A stretch of 64,000 nucleotides of DNA from Shouchella miscanthi (GCF_007725405.1 NZ_CP042163.1:3596001-3660000), one strand, 5' to 3'; positions 16,299 through 25,158 are shown, numbered from the stretch's first letter. The notes: generated by a model not told the origin, from the letters alone. Numbers and translations are program-made.

Positions 16299-18464
16299 GT
16301 GAGTATTCTATCCACATTGAAAACAAATGAAAAAACAAAACATTATCTTACAGACGGACAAATCCTCGTTACAAGGAAGATTGAAACCGTCTCCCCAACG
16401 AAAATTGACTCAGACATCTTGCCACAAATTGACGCTGTAAAAGGCGCTGTTTTTTCAAGTAGCTTTGAATTTACAGGGCGTTATTCAAGATGGGATGTTG
16501 CCTTTTTACGTCCCCCCCTTGAAATAAGCTTTTCAAATAACCGTTATTCCATTAACGCCCTTAATGAACGAGGCAAATTTCTATTAGAACTGGTGCGTAC
16601 TCATTTTTTGAACAGTCGTTTTGATTTTATTCGTGGCTTTGACGACCAACAAACGAGTTTACATGGAACGATTCCAGCTACATCCGCTATTCAAAATGAG
16701 GAAGACCGCACCAAACAACCTTCCATCTTTCAAATCATTCGAGAACTGAAACAACTTTTTGCATCCGATGAAGATCAATTCTTCGGTTTATATGGCGCAT
16801 TCGGGTTTGACCTTATTTATCAATTTGAACAGCTTGCGAAAGAAAAAAAACGCCCAGACGATCAAAAGGATCTCGTTCTCTATTTACCTGATGAATTAAC
16901 CATTGTAGACCATCATTTATCGATCGCCTATACCCTTTCTTATGACGTTCAGGTCAATAACGAATCGACGAATCACTTGGAAAGAACGGGTCAGTGTATC
17001 CCCTATGAACGAGGAACCATCTCCCGGGAAACGCCCTACAAAAAAGGCTATTACGCTGATCTTGTTAAGAAAGCTATCCCTTCATTTCACGCAGGCGACT
17101 TATTTGAAGTAGTACCAACCCAAGTACTTGAAAAATCACTTGTCTTAACACCTTCAGAAGTATTTCAACAGCTACGTGATATTAACCCGAGTCCGTATGG
17201 CTTTATTATTAATCTTGGTGAAGAGTATCTCGTTGGGGCCTCACCTGAAATGTTTGTACGAGTGCAAGGGCAACAGGTAGAAACCTGTCCAATATCTGGC
17301 ACCATTCGTCGTGGTAAAGACCCACTCGAAGACGCACAAAATATAAAAAAACTACTAAACTCTAAAAAAGACGAAACTGAACTAACGATGTGTACAGACG
17401 TTGACCGGAATGATAAGGCACGTATTTGCTTGCCAGGCTCTATAGAAGTAATCGGACGCAGACAAGTAGAAACGTATGCGCGACTCTTTCATACAGTCGA
17501 TCACATTATTGGTGAAATGCGTGACGAATATGACGCCTTGGATGCGTTTATGACACACATGTGGGCTGTTACCGTTACAGGAGCACCAAAAATTGAGGCA
17601 TTACGCTGGATTGAGAAAAACGAAGAGACTCCGCGAGGTTGGTATGGAGGTGCGGTTGGCTGGTTCGCCTTTAACGGTGACTTAAATACAGGCTTAACCT
17701 TACGAACTACAGCGATTAAAAACAATACTGCAACGTTACGAGTAGGTGCAACACTCTTGCATACATCTGATCCAGAAGACGAAGAGGAAGAAACACTGGT
17801 GAAAGTTTCTGCTCTGGCGGAAGCTGTATCCCCACAAAGCCATGAGCCAAGAACACCACATGTGTTTCAGCAATCCGGTAAAGGCAAAAGCGTCCTTATC
17901 ATTGATCATGAGGATTCGTTTGTTCATACCCTCGGCAGTTATTTCAAACAAACAGGTGCGACCGTTTCGACAACACGATCCGTTCATGCACGAGATTTTC
18001 TCAATCGGGACTCCTATGATTTAGTCGTTCTTTCTCCCGGTCCAGGCACACCTAAACGATTCGGACTATCAGACACCATTTCTCTTTGTGTAGAAAAAGA
18101 CATTCCGATTTTCGGTGTTTGTTTAGGCTTTCAAGGTATCGTTGAACATTTTAAAGGTGAGCTCGGTCTACTTGATACGCCATGCCACGGAGAACAATCA
18201 GACGTCTTTGTTCAACATGGAGATGGACTCTTTCGCAATGTCGCAAAACAAATTAGCGTCGGGCGCTATCATTCCATTTACGCAAAAACGTTGCCAGACT
18301 GCTTACGCTTAGAGGCGACAACAGCTGACCATATCCCAATGGCCGTTCAGCATAAGCATTTACCAATCGCAGGCGTTCAATTTCATCCTGAATCCATTTT
18401 AAGCAAATCTGGAGAGGTTGGCTTGCAGCTTATTCAAAACGTCATGGCAAAATTATGCGTGTAA
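16299..18464 (+). CDS. trpEG: Fused anthranilate synthase (TrpE-TrpG)
   Basis: The 721-residue protein starts at GTG 16299, nine bases after AAAGGAGG; the open frame upstream runs through the TRAP site and is not coding. The N-terminal two thirds is a chorismate-utilising anthranilate synthase I domain (GASPEMFVRV, PISGTIRRG, ELTMCTDVDRND, VTVTGAPK). The last ~190 residues are a class I glutamine amidotransferase (FGVCLGFQG with catalytic Cys; GVQFHPES with His). It makes anthranilate from chorismate and glutamine. The fusion resembles the rhizobial TrpE(G) type, whereas Bacilli normally have separate trpE and trpG/pabA. It stands alone, without trpDCFBA. Confidence 0.92.
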   Translation: MSILSTLKTNEKTKHYLTDGQILVTRKIETVSPTKIDSDILPQIDAVKGAVFSSSFEFTGRYSRWDVAFLRPPLEISFSNNRYSINALNERGKFLLELVRTHFLNSRFDFIRGFDDQQTSLHGTIPATSAIQNEEDRTKQPSIFQIIRELKQLFASDEDQFFGLYGAFGFDLIYQFEQLAKEKKRPDDQKDLVLYLPDELTIVDHHLSIAYTLSYDVQVNNESTNHLERTGQCIPYERGTISRETPYKKGYYADLVKKAIPSFHAGDLFEVVPTQVLEKSLVLTPSEVFQQLRDINPSPYGFIINLGEEYLVGASPEMFVRVQGQQVETCPISGTIRRGKDPLEDAQNIKKLLNSKKDETELTMCTDVDRNDKARICLPGSIEVIGRRQVETYARLFHTVDHIIGEMRDEYDALDAFMTHMWAVTVTGAPKIEALRWIEKNEETPRGWYGGAVGWFAFNGDLNTGLTLRTTAIKNNTATLRVGATLLHTSDPEDEEEETLVKVSALAEAVSPQSHEPRTPHVFQQSGKGKSVLIIDHEDSFVHTLGSYFKQTGATVSTTRSVHARDFLNRDSYDLVVLSPGPGTPKRFGLSDTISLCVEKDIPIFGVCLGFQGIVEHFKGELGLLDTPCHGEQSDVFVQHGDGLFRNVAKQISVGRYHSIYAKTLPDCLRLEATTADHIPMAVQHKHLPIAGVQFHPESILSKSGEVGLQLIQNVMAKLCV

Positions 18465-18465
18465 C

Positions 18466-18497
18466 AAAGAGGCCGATGAATTATCGGCCTCTTTGTT
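18466..18497 (+). terminator. Terminator after trpEG
   Basis: AAAGAGGCCGAT pairs with ATCGGCCTCTTT around a 5-base loop, followed by GTTT. It is nearly symmetrical and probably bidirectional. Confidence 0.85.
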
Positions 18498-18524
18498 TAG
18501 CTTCTGTTCCTAGAGCCAACCGTG

Positions 18525-18911
18525 TCACCGTCTTTCGAAACTTAGAAAGCGTGTGCCTTGAAATGTCAGCGTTCCAACGTCTCTCTCAGCAAGCAATCCA
18601 TACTGACTACTCGTTATAGAAAACTCTAACCGGTCCCCACCCTCAAATTGGAAGGTGGCATAATAAAAAGTGGAAGCATGGTATGAGGAATGCTCATGAT
18701 GATGAGACGTTCCCTGACGAACGTCGGATCGCTTTGATGTGACAATTGCGTCTACTCGTAACTTAGGAGATTGATTGTTTGTGTTCCATTCTTTTAACCC
18801 TCTAACGCCCACACTAATAAAAATAACTAGAACAATCGCAAAAATACTAAAAAACACCACTGGAAATAGTGAGAAAAACCAGTCCCCTCCGGTTTCAAAA
18901 CTATCATACAT
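18525..18911 (-). CDS. DUF2500-type membrane protein
   Basis: The 128-residue protein starts at ATG 18911, six bases after GGGGGG; earlier in-frame starts abut or precede that site. One N-terminal membrane helix (about residues 15-37) is followed by a His-rich stretch (HHHEHSSYH) and a beta-rich domain (YYATFQFEGGDRLEFSI) typical of DUF2500. Function is unknown. The His cluster could bind metal. It lies downstream of the 62-residue membrane protein gene, but a terminator separates them. Confidence 0.75.
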   Translation of the reverse strand: MYDSFETGGDWFFSLFPVVFFSIFAIVLVIFISVGVRGLKEWNTNNQSPKLRVDAIVTSKRSDVRQGTSHHHEHSSYHASTFYYATFQFEGGDRLEFSITSSQYGLLAERDVGTLTFQGTRFLSFERR

Positions 18912-18981
18912 GTACATCCCCCCATCATTACGTATCATACGATATTTGACACACAATCGGTTCAAACTAAACAATGGCATC

Positions 18982-19006
18982 AAAAAAAGTGCCGCAGAAG
19001 CACTTC
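18982..19006 (-). terminator. Terminator after the 62-residue membrane protein gene
   Basis: On the minus strand AAGTGC pairs with GCACTT around a 7-base loop and runs into T7. Confidence 0.75.
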
Positions 19007-19012
19007 GCTTTT

Positions 19013-19201
19013 TTAATTCAGCTTTTTCTTAATCAAGCTTGCGCTAGTAAAAAAAACAAACGCCAGTATTCCTAAAAGGACTTCCAACAAGATCATTCTT
19101 TCCGTATTAAAAAGAAAGGAGGAAAAAATTAATAGAAGCACAATACTACTAGCGAAAACGAGTCCACTTAAAATAACCGAAACAGTAGACTTATCCTTCA
19201 T
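19013..19201 (-). CDS. Small two-helix membrane protein
   Basis: The 62-residue protein starts at ATG 19201 (MKDKSTVSVIL) after GGGGAGAGG. It has two hydrophobic helices (about 8-28 and 34-54) and a Lys-rich end. No family is recognised. It precedes the DUF2500 gene on the same strand. Confidence 0.65.
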   Translation of the reverse strand: MKDKSTVSVILSGLVFASSIVLLLIFSSFLFNTERMILLEVLLGILAFVFFTSASLIKKKLN

Positions 19202-19380
19202 CCTACCTCTCCCCTTTTTGACAAATGTAAGTACGTTTCTTTCATCATAGCACAACACACTTAGTCCTTTTTATGCACATCTATGTCTTGATCCAATATT
19301 TCCGTACATACTGCACCCCACTCTAGGCACATGCATATGCTACAGCAACAACTTTATTGTAGAAAGGACTCTGATGAAGG

Positions 19381-19776
19381 GTGTTGACGCTTCCACATTG
19401 GCTTTATCTCTTTGGCATGTTACTCATTATCGGCACCATGCTCGTTCGAAAAAATGTCGTTGTCCCTGCCATTATTATGACGTTTCTACTAGGGGTCGCC
19501 TATACAGGTGCTATCACCACCGGTGTCCAAACGGTTTTCTCAGCTAGCCTTATTGCGGCAGGTGAGCTATTCAGTATTTTTCTCATCATTGCCGTCATGT
19601 CTGCTCTTTTACAAGGACTTGAAGCCATCGGTGCGAACAAACAAATGATCCAACCGATTGGAAAGATCATGATTAACGGTCATATCTCGTATCTTATTAT
19701 TATACTCGTTACGTATATCATTTCACTATTCTTTTGGCCAACGCCAGCTGTTCCTAAAGTAGCAGAAGGGACATAA
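19381..19776 (+). pseudogene. 5' part of a multi-pass transporter gene, interrupted by the prophage
   Basis: The reading frame (GTG start, GAAAGGA 12 bases upstream) encodes 131 residues with four hydrophobic segments. It reaches FFWPTPAVP and then ten phage-derived codons and a stop. The host part ends in the att core at 19744-19754. The 3' part resumes in frame at 45991, and joining them gives a 464-codon protein with about eleven to twelve membrane segments. The family looks like a Bacillus ion or organic-acid transporter, but I cannot name its substrate. It is reversibly inactivated while the prophage is resident. Confidence 0.85.
19738..19772. other. attL
   Basis: Core CCAGCTGTTCC lies at 19744-19754. 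The left arm CCAAC (19738-19742) is the host attB half. The right arm AGTAG (19758-19762) plus GAAGGGAC (19765-19772) is the phage attP half. Confidence 0.85.
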
Positions 19777-19947
19777 ATGGTAACAAAGTGATAGACCTAG
19801 ACAGCTTTTTAGATTATAAAGGAATGTAAAATATATGACCCTTTATTTTGAACTTTGTATTAGCATCAGCATAAAGAAATAAAAAAACCTATTAAAAAAT
19901 AATCTAGTTTTTTAAATTTTAAGCTTAGAATTATCTAACAAAATAAA

Positions 19948-20160
19948 ATGGCAACTGAAGAAAGGATGATTTACATTAAAAACGATCCGCTTTACCTAAC
20001 CATTGGTAATACAAAAATTAAGATAATTCCTCCAACAGATCCAGAAGTTATAAAGAGAGCTCATGAAGACTTCCATCGAGTTAGCTGGGAAGTTTGGAGA
20101 AGCTTCACACCTGAAGAACAAATCAAAATCAATGCCAAATATGGAGAAAAGAAAACATAG
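19948..20160 (+). CDS. Small hypothetical prophage protein
   Basis: This frame encodes up to 70 residues (IYIKNDPLYLTIGNTKIKI... FHRVSWEVWRSFTPEEQIKIN). The ATG at 19948 lacks an RBS and the ATG at 19966 abuts GAAAGG, so the start is uncertain. The sequence is protein-like, with hydrophobic alternation and a conserved-looking Trp-rich end. It is the first gene inside attL, ahead of the RipA-like gene. No function is recognised. Confidence 0.5.
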   Translation: MATEERMIYIKNDPLYLTIGNTKIKIIPPTDPEVIKRAHEDFHRVSWEVWRSFTPEEQIKINAKYGEKKT

Positions 20161-20364
20161 AACCTTAATTGGTTCTTTTTCTAGTTGTATACGAATGTTT
20201 ATCAAGTAAACAGCTCAAAAAAGATATTAAGACTAATTTGCTCTTTTACATGGGTAGACTGACTGCACGAATGTCCTTTTGATGACAATACTTAGCCAAT
20301 AATATTACTGAAAATTTTATCGATTTATGCAATAATATAGATATATTATTGTGGTGGTGTTTAA

Positions 20365-21489
20365 TTGAAAAAACCAGAGGTATTTTGGGAAGAGAAAAGT
20401 ATTTTATTAAAGGATGATTATCTAAACAGTGTTCCTTCTGTGGAAAAAGCTTTAGAATACGCATTAGACATTAGGAAAATTGAAATTGAGTTGTATTGGA
20501 AAAGAGCGACTTATTTTTGGGCATTTTTGGCGGTAGCAATTGGTGGCTACTCAGCTATTACCATAGCTAACGGTCCTCTGAACCACCTTTACTTATTTAT
20601 AGTGAGCTGTGTAGGATTAACATTTGCTTTAAGTTGGTGGAAAGTGAATGAAGGAAGTAAGATTTGGCAGGACAATTGGGAAAAGCAAGTAGATCTTTTG
20701 GAAAATGAAGTAATTGGACCTCTTTATAAAACTCTTATAATTAAAAAAGACACTAAAAAGTTTTATTCAGTTTCAAAAATTAATCTAAATCTAAGCAAAT
20801 ATATCTTTTTAATATGGCTTTTAATTGCCGGTTTTCACGGTTATTTTTTTCTAAAGGATAAATTAAGTGGTATGCAATTAATTTGGTTAATAATACCTAT
20901 AATAATTATCTTTATGTATTTTTTAAAAGATATATTTTACTTTGCAAAAACCTTTAATGAAAAAATTAAAGTATTTTGTAAAGTCCTTAAAGAAATAGGT
21001 TTAAAATTTAAGAATAAGGAAAAACCTAAGCGCTATTATTTAAAACAGTTTTTAAAAATGATTTTAAAAATGTTAAATACAGAAAGATTTTTAGTTACTG
21101 CATTATCTCTTTTTGGAATTATATTCTTTATCTACTACATTCGGTCAGGCGTACAATCAAACGATTATTCGGTTTTAGGTTTCTATATTTTTGGTCTAAT
21201 TAGCCTTTACTACTGTTTTAAGATTTTATTTTTATCAGTCAATAGCTCTTATAGGTTTATTGAAGAAAAAGAAAATGAAAGCAGGAAGAATGAGGAAAAG
21301 ACTGTAGACTGGAATCAAAGTACATCAGAAGACTATGTGATTTACGAAAGAAAAATAGCCCCTAATCAACAAGAACTTACAAGCTCAAACGCCAAAAATT
21401 TTGTTAAGAACCAAGCAACCGAGGAAGATATAGTTGAATTTGAAAAGCTACTTGATGATCGCAGACAACATCTATCTGAACAAAAATAA
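20365..21489 (+). CDS. RipA-like membrane protein (accessory prophage gene)
   Basis: The 374-residue protein starts at TTG 20365 after a GGTGG-type RBS. An N-terminal module (EYALDIRKIEIELYWKRATYFW..., then SWWKVNEGSKIWQDNWEKQVDLLE) with two membrane helices resembles proteins annotated as RipA-family octameric membrane proteins. Two more pairs of hydrophobic helices follow (about 145-195 and 235-290), with a charged C-terminal tail. It is AT-rich compared with host genes and sits in the cargo position next to attL. A defence or superinfection-exclusion role is possible but unproven. Confidence 0.6.
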   Translation: MKKPEVFWEEKSILLKDDYLNSVPSVEKALEYALDIRKIEIELYWKRATYFWAFLAVAIGGYSAITIANGPLNHLYLFIVSCVGLTFALSWWKVNEGSKIWQDNWEKQVDLLENEVIGPLYKTLIIKKDTKKFYSVSKINLNLSKYIFLIWLLIAGFHGYFFLKDKLSGMQLIWLIIPIIIIFMYFLKDIFYFAKTFNEKIKVFCKVLKEIGLKFKNKEKPKRYYLKQFLKMILKMLNTERFLVTALSLFGIIFFIYYIRSGVQSNDYSVLGFYIFGLISLYYCFKILFLSVNSSYRFIEEKENESRKNEEKTVDWNQSTSEDYVIYERKIAPNQQELTSSNAKNFVKNQATEEDIVEFEKLLDDRRQHLSEQK

Positions 21490-21619
21490 AGTCTTCAATG
21501 AAGACGGCGTTTTGTGAAGCAATCTATAGGGTACTTAATGACTAATTACATATGATGTTCCCCTGCCACCCCAAGCAGGATCATGTAATTGTCCCTTGGC
21601 TTAATAAAGCCCCCTAAGA

Positions 21620-21642
21620 CCTCGCTGAGAAGCGGGGTTTTT
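21620..21642 (+). terminator. Terminator after the RipA-like gene
   Basis: CCTCGCT-GAGA-AGCGGGG (7-bp stem with a G-T pair) is followed by T5. Confidence 0.75.
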
Positions 21643-21646
21643 AATA

Positions 21647-21694
21647 TTACACTAAAATTGCCCTTATTAAGAAATAAGAGCAATTTTAGTGTAA
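21647..21694. terminator. Long perfect hairpin between convergent cargo genes
   Basis: TTACACTAAAATTGC (21647-21661) and GCAATTTTAGTGTAA (21680-21694) form a 15-bp stem, with inner TTATT/AATAA pairing. It separates the RipA-like gene from the convergent three-gene operon and probably terminates the latter, though no clear T-run follows. Confidence 0.6.
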
Positions 21695-21705
21695 TAAACC
21701 TTAAT

Positions 21706-22422
21706 TTATTTTTGAGTATTAGTACATATCTCATATAAATCTTCTCTATTGAGTATTTTGACACACTCATATCCATTTTCATTAAGAGCTCTTGTCTCAT
21801 CTGCGACATTCAAATTTGAACAAACCAAATAAACTGAATTTTTATATCCCTCTGTTTTTAAAGTATTGTGAACTTCCCTCATATATTTTAATTTTCGTCT
21901 AGCTTTTCGTTTGAAATACCCTCTTCTATGGTTAAGAAATGTTGAAACATCTACTTTGCACTCCATTAACTCAAACTTCGAACCTAAATCAAACACAGAA
22001 TCGAAATTGTGTTCAGTTTCACCAATATAATTACTATCGTTATCAAAATACAATTTTGATTCTCTGTACTTACTTTTAAAGACATATAAACTTAAAGAGT
22101 AGACTATTTCTTCAAGAATGTCCCCTCTAGCATCGTGAAGTTCATTCTCAGATAGATAATATAATTGATCAAGATAATTTTTGAATAGATCTTTTTTGTT
22201 GGTAGGTATATCTATCATTTCATCTGAAATTATTATCAATGATTCTAATTCTTCAATACGCTGTACAGTGTCATCAGGGTTTTTGTATGGACTTTTATAT
22301 CTGTTAAGAATATCTAATAATAATAACAGAAATTCATTATGTTGCTTTATTAGAGTAATCATTTGATTTATCTTATGATCTAGTGGGCATGCTTGCATTT
22401 CCTCAAATACTAACTTTCGCAT
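21706..22422 (-). CDS. Putative PD-(D/E)XK-type nuclease (third gene of SecB-like operon)
   Basis: The 238-residue protein is mostly helical at first. A candidate nuclease core follows: Glu104/Glu105 in GDILEEIVYSL, Asp141/Asp145 in FDSVFDLG, and Glu154-Cys-Lys156 in FELMECKVDVS. The D-x(n)-E-x-K arrangement after a hydrophobic strand is the PD-(D/E)XK signature. A basic segment (RRGYFKRKARRKLK, about 166-179) could contact nucleic acid. The end VYLVCSNLNVADETRALNENG resembles the final strand-helix of restriction-type folds. It is the last of three co-directional genes and may be the toxic effector. Assignment rests on motif reading only. Confidence 0.5.
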   Translation of the reverse strand: MRKLVFEEMQACPLDHKINQMITLIKQHNEFLLLLLDILNRYKSPYKNPDDTVQRIEELESLIIISDEMIDIPTNKKDLFKNYLDQLYYLSENELHDARGDILEEIVYSLSLYVFKSKYRESKLYFDNDSNYIGETEHNFDSVFDLGSKFELMECKVDVSTFLNHRRGYFKRKARRKLKYMREVHNTLKTEGYKNSVYLVCSNLNVADETRALNENGYECVKILNREDLYEICTNTQK

Positions 22423-22436
22423 TCGATCAGCTCGTT

Positions 22437-22877
22437 TTAATTATTTTCTTCAAATATAGGATCATCTTTATGTAATGGCACATATAGAGCTGGATATCCC
22501 ATTCTAACTGTAGTAGAACTTATCAATTCTCTAGCGTATGGCCAAATATTTATTGGTGCGTTGATTTTTGCAAAATGGCTTAAATATTGGTCTTCAAAAT
22601 CCTCTTCAATGGGAATATTATAGGTTGCTTTGTAATTAAATTTAATGAGGAAAATATCATTATTATTTTTTTCATCTTCGGCTTTAACTTCAAAAAATAA
22701 ATTTACAATTAACATGTCTTCCTCACTAATTAAATCTTCAACTCGTGCATGAAAATCAACTGTAAGCCTATCATGATCGTCTACAACATACCTCTTCATT
22801 TCTAAATTAAGCAATTCAATATCACGAAACTGAACTACATTAATCAAATTGTCGTAAACACTTTTGTCTAGAGTCAT
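22437..22877 (-). CDS. SecB-like chaperone protein (second gene of operon)
   Basis: The 146-residue acidic protein ends with NIWPYARELISSTTVRMGYP followed by ALYVPLHKDDPIFEE. That resembles the conserved SecB end (fPYARE.iss...r.gfP.l.l.pi.f..l). The alternating strands before it (FHARVEDL, LIVNLFFEVKAED, FLIKFNYKATY) fit the SecB beta-sheet. Firmicutes lack canonical SecB; solitary SecB-like proteins are known as chaperones of toxin-antitoxin-chaperone modules such as mycobacterial Rv1957. AGAAGGGG precedes ATG 22877. The genes before and after it lie 12-14 bp away, so an operon is likely. Confidence 0.6.
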   Translation of the reverse strand: MTLDKSVYDNLINVVQFRDIELLNLEMKRYVVDDHDRLTVDFHARVEDLISEEDMLIVNLFFEVKAEDEKNNNDIFLIKFNYKATYNIPIEEDFEDQYLSHFAKINAPINIWPYARELISSTTVRMGYPALYVPLHKDDPIFEENN

Positions 22878-22889
22878 TTAAATCCCCTT

Positions 22890-23438
22890 CTATGCAGTTT
22901 TTACTTTAAATACCTCATCATTATTTGAAACATCACTTGCATAATCAAGATCAAAACTAATATTAATTTTACGAAAAGCCTTTCGTTCACGGTAATCTTG
23001 ATTTTCAATATCCTTCTTAATTCGCATACTAACTTCTTTAGACCAATTAATTAAACGTTCTAATCTGTCATCGTTTAGTTCAATTTGCACGTGCTTTAAA
23101 TCAGTAATCTTCAAATATGCTTCAAGCTTAGTAACGATCCTGCCATAAATTGCCGATGTGAAACTTCTATTTTTTATCAATGACTCAGTCTCTTTCAAAT
23201 CGGCCAACCCATCACTATAAAAATAATCGAGTGCATTTTCTAACAAATTAATTCTTGAATAATGGCTATAAGTTGCATACTCCGATGCTTTTTCTAAACT
23301 GTCTTCAACTGATTCTTTTATAGTTAAGAGATATTGAATTAAGACATCTTTTTCATTAAATGCATTATCTACTGGCTTCTTTTCAACTTTAACAGTTGAA
23401 TAAGCACGATAATCAACAGCACTAAAGACATCTTTCAT
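22890..23438 (-). CDS. Unknown protein, first gene of the SecB-like/nuclease operon
   Basis: The 182-residue protein (MKDVFSAVDYRAYSTVKV) starts at ATG 23438, eight bases after GGGAGG; an upstream in-frame ATG at 23468, after AAAGGGGG, is also possible. It is charged and predicted helical, with a strand-like tail (KINISFDLDY). There is no helix-turn-helix, membrane segment or catalytic motif that I recognise. By position it may be the antitoxin, sensor or SecB client of the cassette. Confidence 0.6.
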   Translation of the reverse strand: MKDVFSAVDYRAYSTVKVEKKPVDNAFNEKDVLIQYLLTIKESVEDSLEKASEYATYSHYSRINLLENALDYFYSDGLADLKETESLIKNRSFTSAIYGRIVTKLEAYLKITDLKHVQIELNDDRLERLINWSKEVSMRIKKDIENQDYRERKAFRKINISFDLDYASDVSNNDEVFKVKTA

Positions 23439-23733
23439 ATAAATACCCTCCCTTTTATCCATCTTCATCCCCCTTTATAATAGCAGTCAAACTTATTTCC
23501 ATACAAGATATAACTTCTGATATGTATGAAAAATTTTTGACTTATATTCAAATGTTGGATTAAAGCAATTGATTTATACAAAATTTCTATAAAAAATATC
23601 GCTCTCCCACATTTAAAGAGAGAAAGGCATAAAAAAATTATAAGAATCACTTGATTTACACAATTTTATCCCCGCCGTAGGTGCTGCACCCCAAATGTTA
23701 GAGTAAAAATCTAGCACTTGGGGTGTTTTTTCT

Positions 23734-24285
23734 ATGTCAAAATATAGTGACGAATTTAAACTGAAAATCATTAAAGAATATGTAGATGGATACCTGGGGT
23801 ATCAATTACTCGCTAAAAAATATAACATCCCTGATACAAAAATCATTCGAAGGTGGGTACGCGCATTTCAAGCGTTTGGCGTAGATGGGATTAAAAGAAA
23901 ACGTAAAAAGGCAACTTACTCTGTTTCATTTAAACTCGATGTATTACACTATATGGAACGGACTGGCGCCTCGTTCCAAGATACAGCGATTGAATTTGGG
24001 TTAACTAACCCACCTTTAATTTCTAATTGGAAAAAGAAGTATAGAGAAAAAGGCGTGGAAGGTCTGAATCAGCCGAAAGGACGACCTCCCATGACGAAAA
24101 AGAAAAAACAACTAGTAAAGAAAGAAGAATCACGCGAAAAACAATTAGAAACGGAGATCGAAGAGCTTCGTTTGGAGGTTGCTTATTTAAAAAAGTTGAA
24201 CGCTTTTCGGGAGAACCCGGACACCTTCCTCGAAAAGCACAAGCAGCGCTGGCATTCGAACTCAAAGAAGAAGGATTCCCATTAA
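23734..24285 (+). CDS. IS150-type OrfA (DNA-binding protein)
   Basis: The 183-residue protein has two helix-turn-helix modules (about residues 5-45 and 62-105) and a Lys-rich coiled-coil/leucine-zipper region (about 118-155). It binds the inverted ends and joins OrfB after frameshifting. The heptamer A-AAA-AAG at 24189-24195 lies in zero frame, and GCTTTTCG (24202-24209) can pair with CGAAAAGC (24231-24238) as a stimulatory hairpin. Confidence 0.9.
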   Translation: MSKYSDEFKLKIIKEYVDGYLGYQLLAKKYNIPDTKIIRRWVRAFQAFGVDGIKRKRKKATYSVSFKLDVLHYMERTGASFQDTAIEFGLTNPPLISNWKKKYREKGVEGLNQPKGRPPMTKKKKQLVKKEESREKQLETEIEELRLEVAYLKKLNAFRENPDTFLEKHKQRWHSNSKKKDSH

Positions 24286-24293
24286 AAAGCGTA

Positions 24294-25112
24294 TTGGCCA
24301 AGGTCGGTATACCATCAGCAACTTATCACTATCATATGAACCAATTCAAGAAATCCGACCCAGATCAAAAGTGGAAAGCACTGATTCGTGAACTTTTTCA
24401 AGAGCATAAAGGAAGGTATGGCTATCGTCGCATTCATTCAGAATTAAGAAAGAGAGGATACGTCATCAATCATAAAAAAGTTCAGAGGCTTATGAAAGCA
24501 TTAGGGTTGATGTGTGCAAAGTTTACACGTAAGTCACGGTATCGCTCCTATAAAGGGACGGTCGGGAAGGTAGCCAAAAACCGCTTAAATCGCCGATTTA
24601 AGACAAGTATTCGTCTCCAAAAAGTAGTGACGGACGTCACTGAGTTTAAATGTACCGAAGGTCAAAAACTGTATTTCAGTCCGATTATGGACTTGTATAA
24701 TGGGGAAATCCTTTCGTTTGGGCTAACGAAAAAACCAACGCTCGATTTAGTTTTAAAACCACTTGACCAGGTCATTACGATTATGAAAAAAGATGCTCGA
24801 TACCGAACAACCATCCACTCGGATCAAGGGTGGCATTATCAACATCAACGATGGGTAAGCACGTTGAAAGAAAACAAGATTTATCAAAGTATGTCTCGTA
24901 AAGCGACGTGTGCAGACAATGCGGCTATGGAGAACTTTTTCGGCATCATGAAACAGGAAATGTACTATGGTGAAGTTCTTGTGGACTTTGAGATCTTAAA
25001 ACAACGAATCAAAGCGTATGTCGAATATTACAATACAAAGCGAATAAAACAAAAATTGGCTGGACTAAGCCCGGTACAATACCGAACTCAGTTTAGCCAA
25101 TTAACTGCATAA
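24294..25112 (+). CDS. IS150-type OrfB, DDE transposase domain
   Basis: The 272-residue frame has an HTH_21-type segment (KGRYGYRRIHSELRKRGY) followed by an rve integrase core. The catalytic residues appear in VVTDVTEF (first Asp), IHSDQGWHY (second Asp) and CADNAAMENFF (Glu). The frame is open back to the slippery site near 24190, so the active product is an OrfAB fusion made by -1 frameshifting. A separate ATG start is not needed. Confidence 0.92.
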   Translation: MAKVGIPSATYHYHMNQFKKSDPDQKWKALIRELFQEHKGRYGYRRIHSELRKRGYVINHKKVQRLMKALGLMCAKFTRKSRYRSYKGTVGKVAKNRLNRRFKTSIRLQKVVTDVTEFKCTEGQKLYFSPIMDLYNGEILSFGLTKKPTLDLVLKPLDQVITIMKKDARYRTTIHSDQGWHYQHQRWVSTLKENKIYQSMSRKATCADNAAMENFFGIMKQEMYYGEVLVDFEILKQRIKAYVEYYNTKRIKQKLAGLSPVQYRTQFSQLTA

Positions 25113-25158
25113 ATGAAACTCTAACTATTGGGGGTCACTACCCGTAGCGGGGCTTTTT

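Larger units (their letters stand above)
23680..25142 (+). mobile_element. IS3-family (IS150-group) insertion sequence, 1463 bp
   Basis: Imperfect ~25-bp inverted ends start GGTGCTGCACCCC at the left and read GGTAGTGACCCCC inward from the right; both continue to GTTAGAGT. It is flanked by the 4-bp direct repeat CGTA (23676-23679 and 25143-25146). It encodes orfA and orfB in -1 register with a slippery heptamer, so it appears complete and potentially active. No second copy is in the window. Confidence 0.92.
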
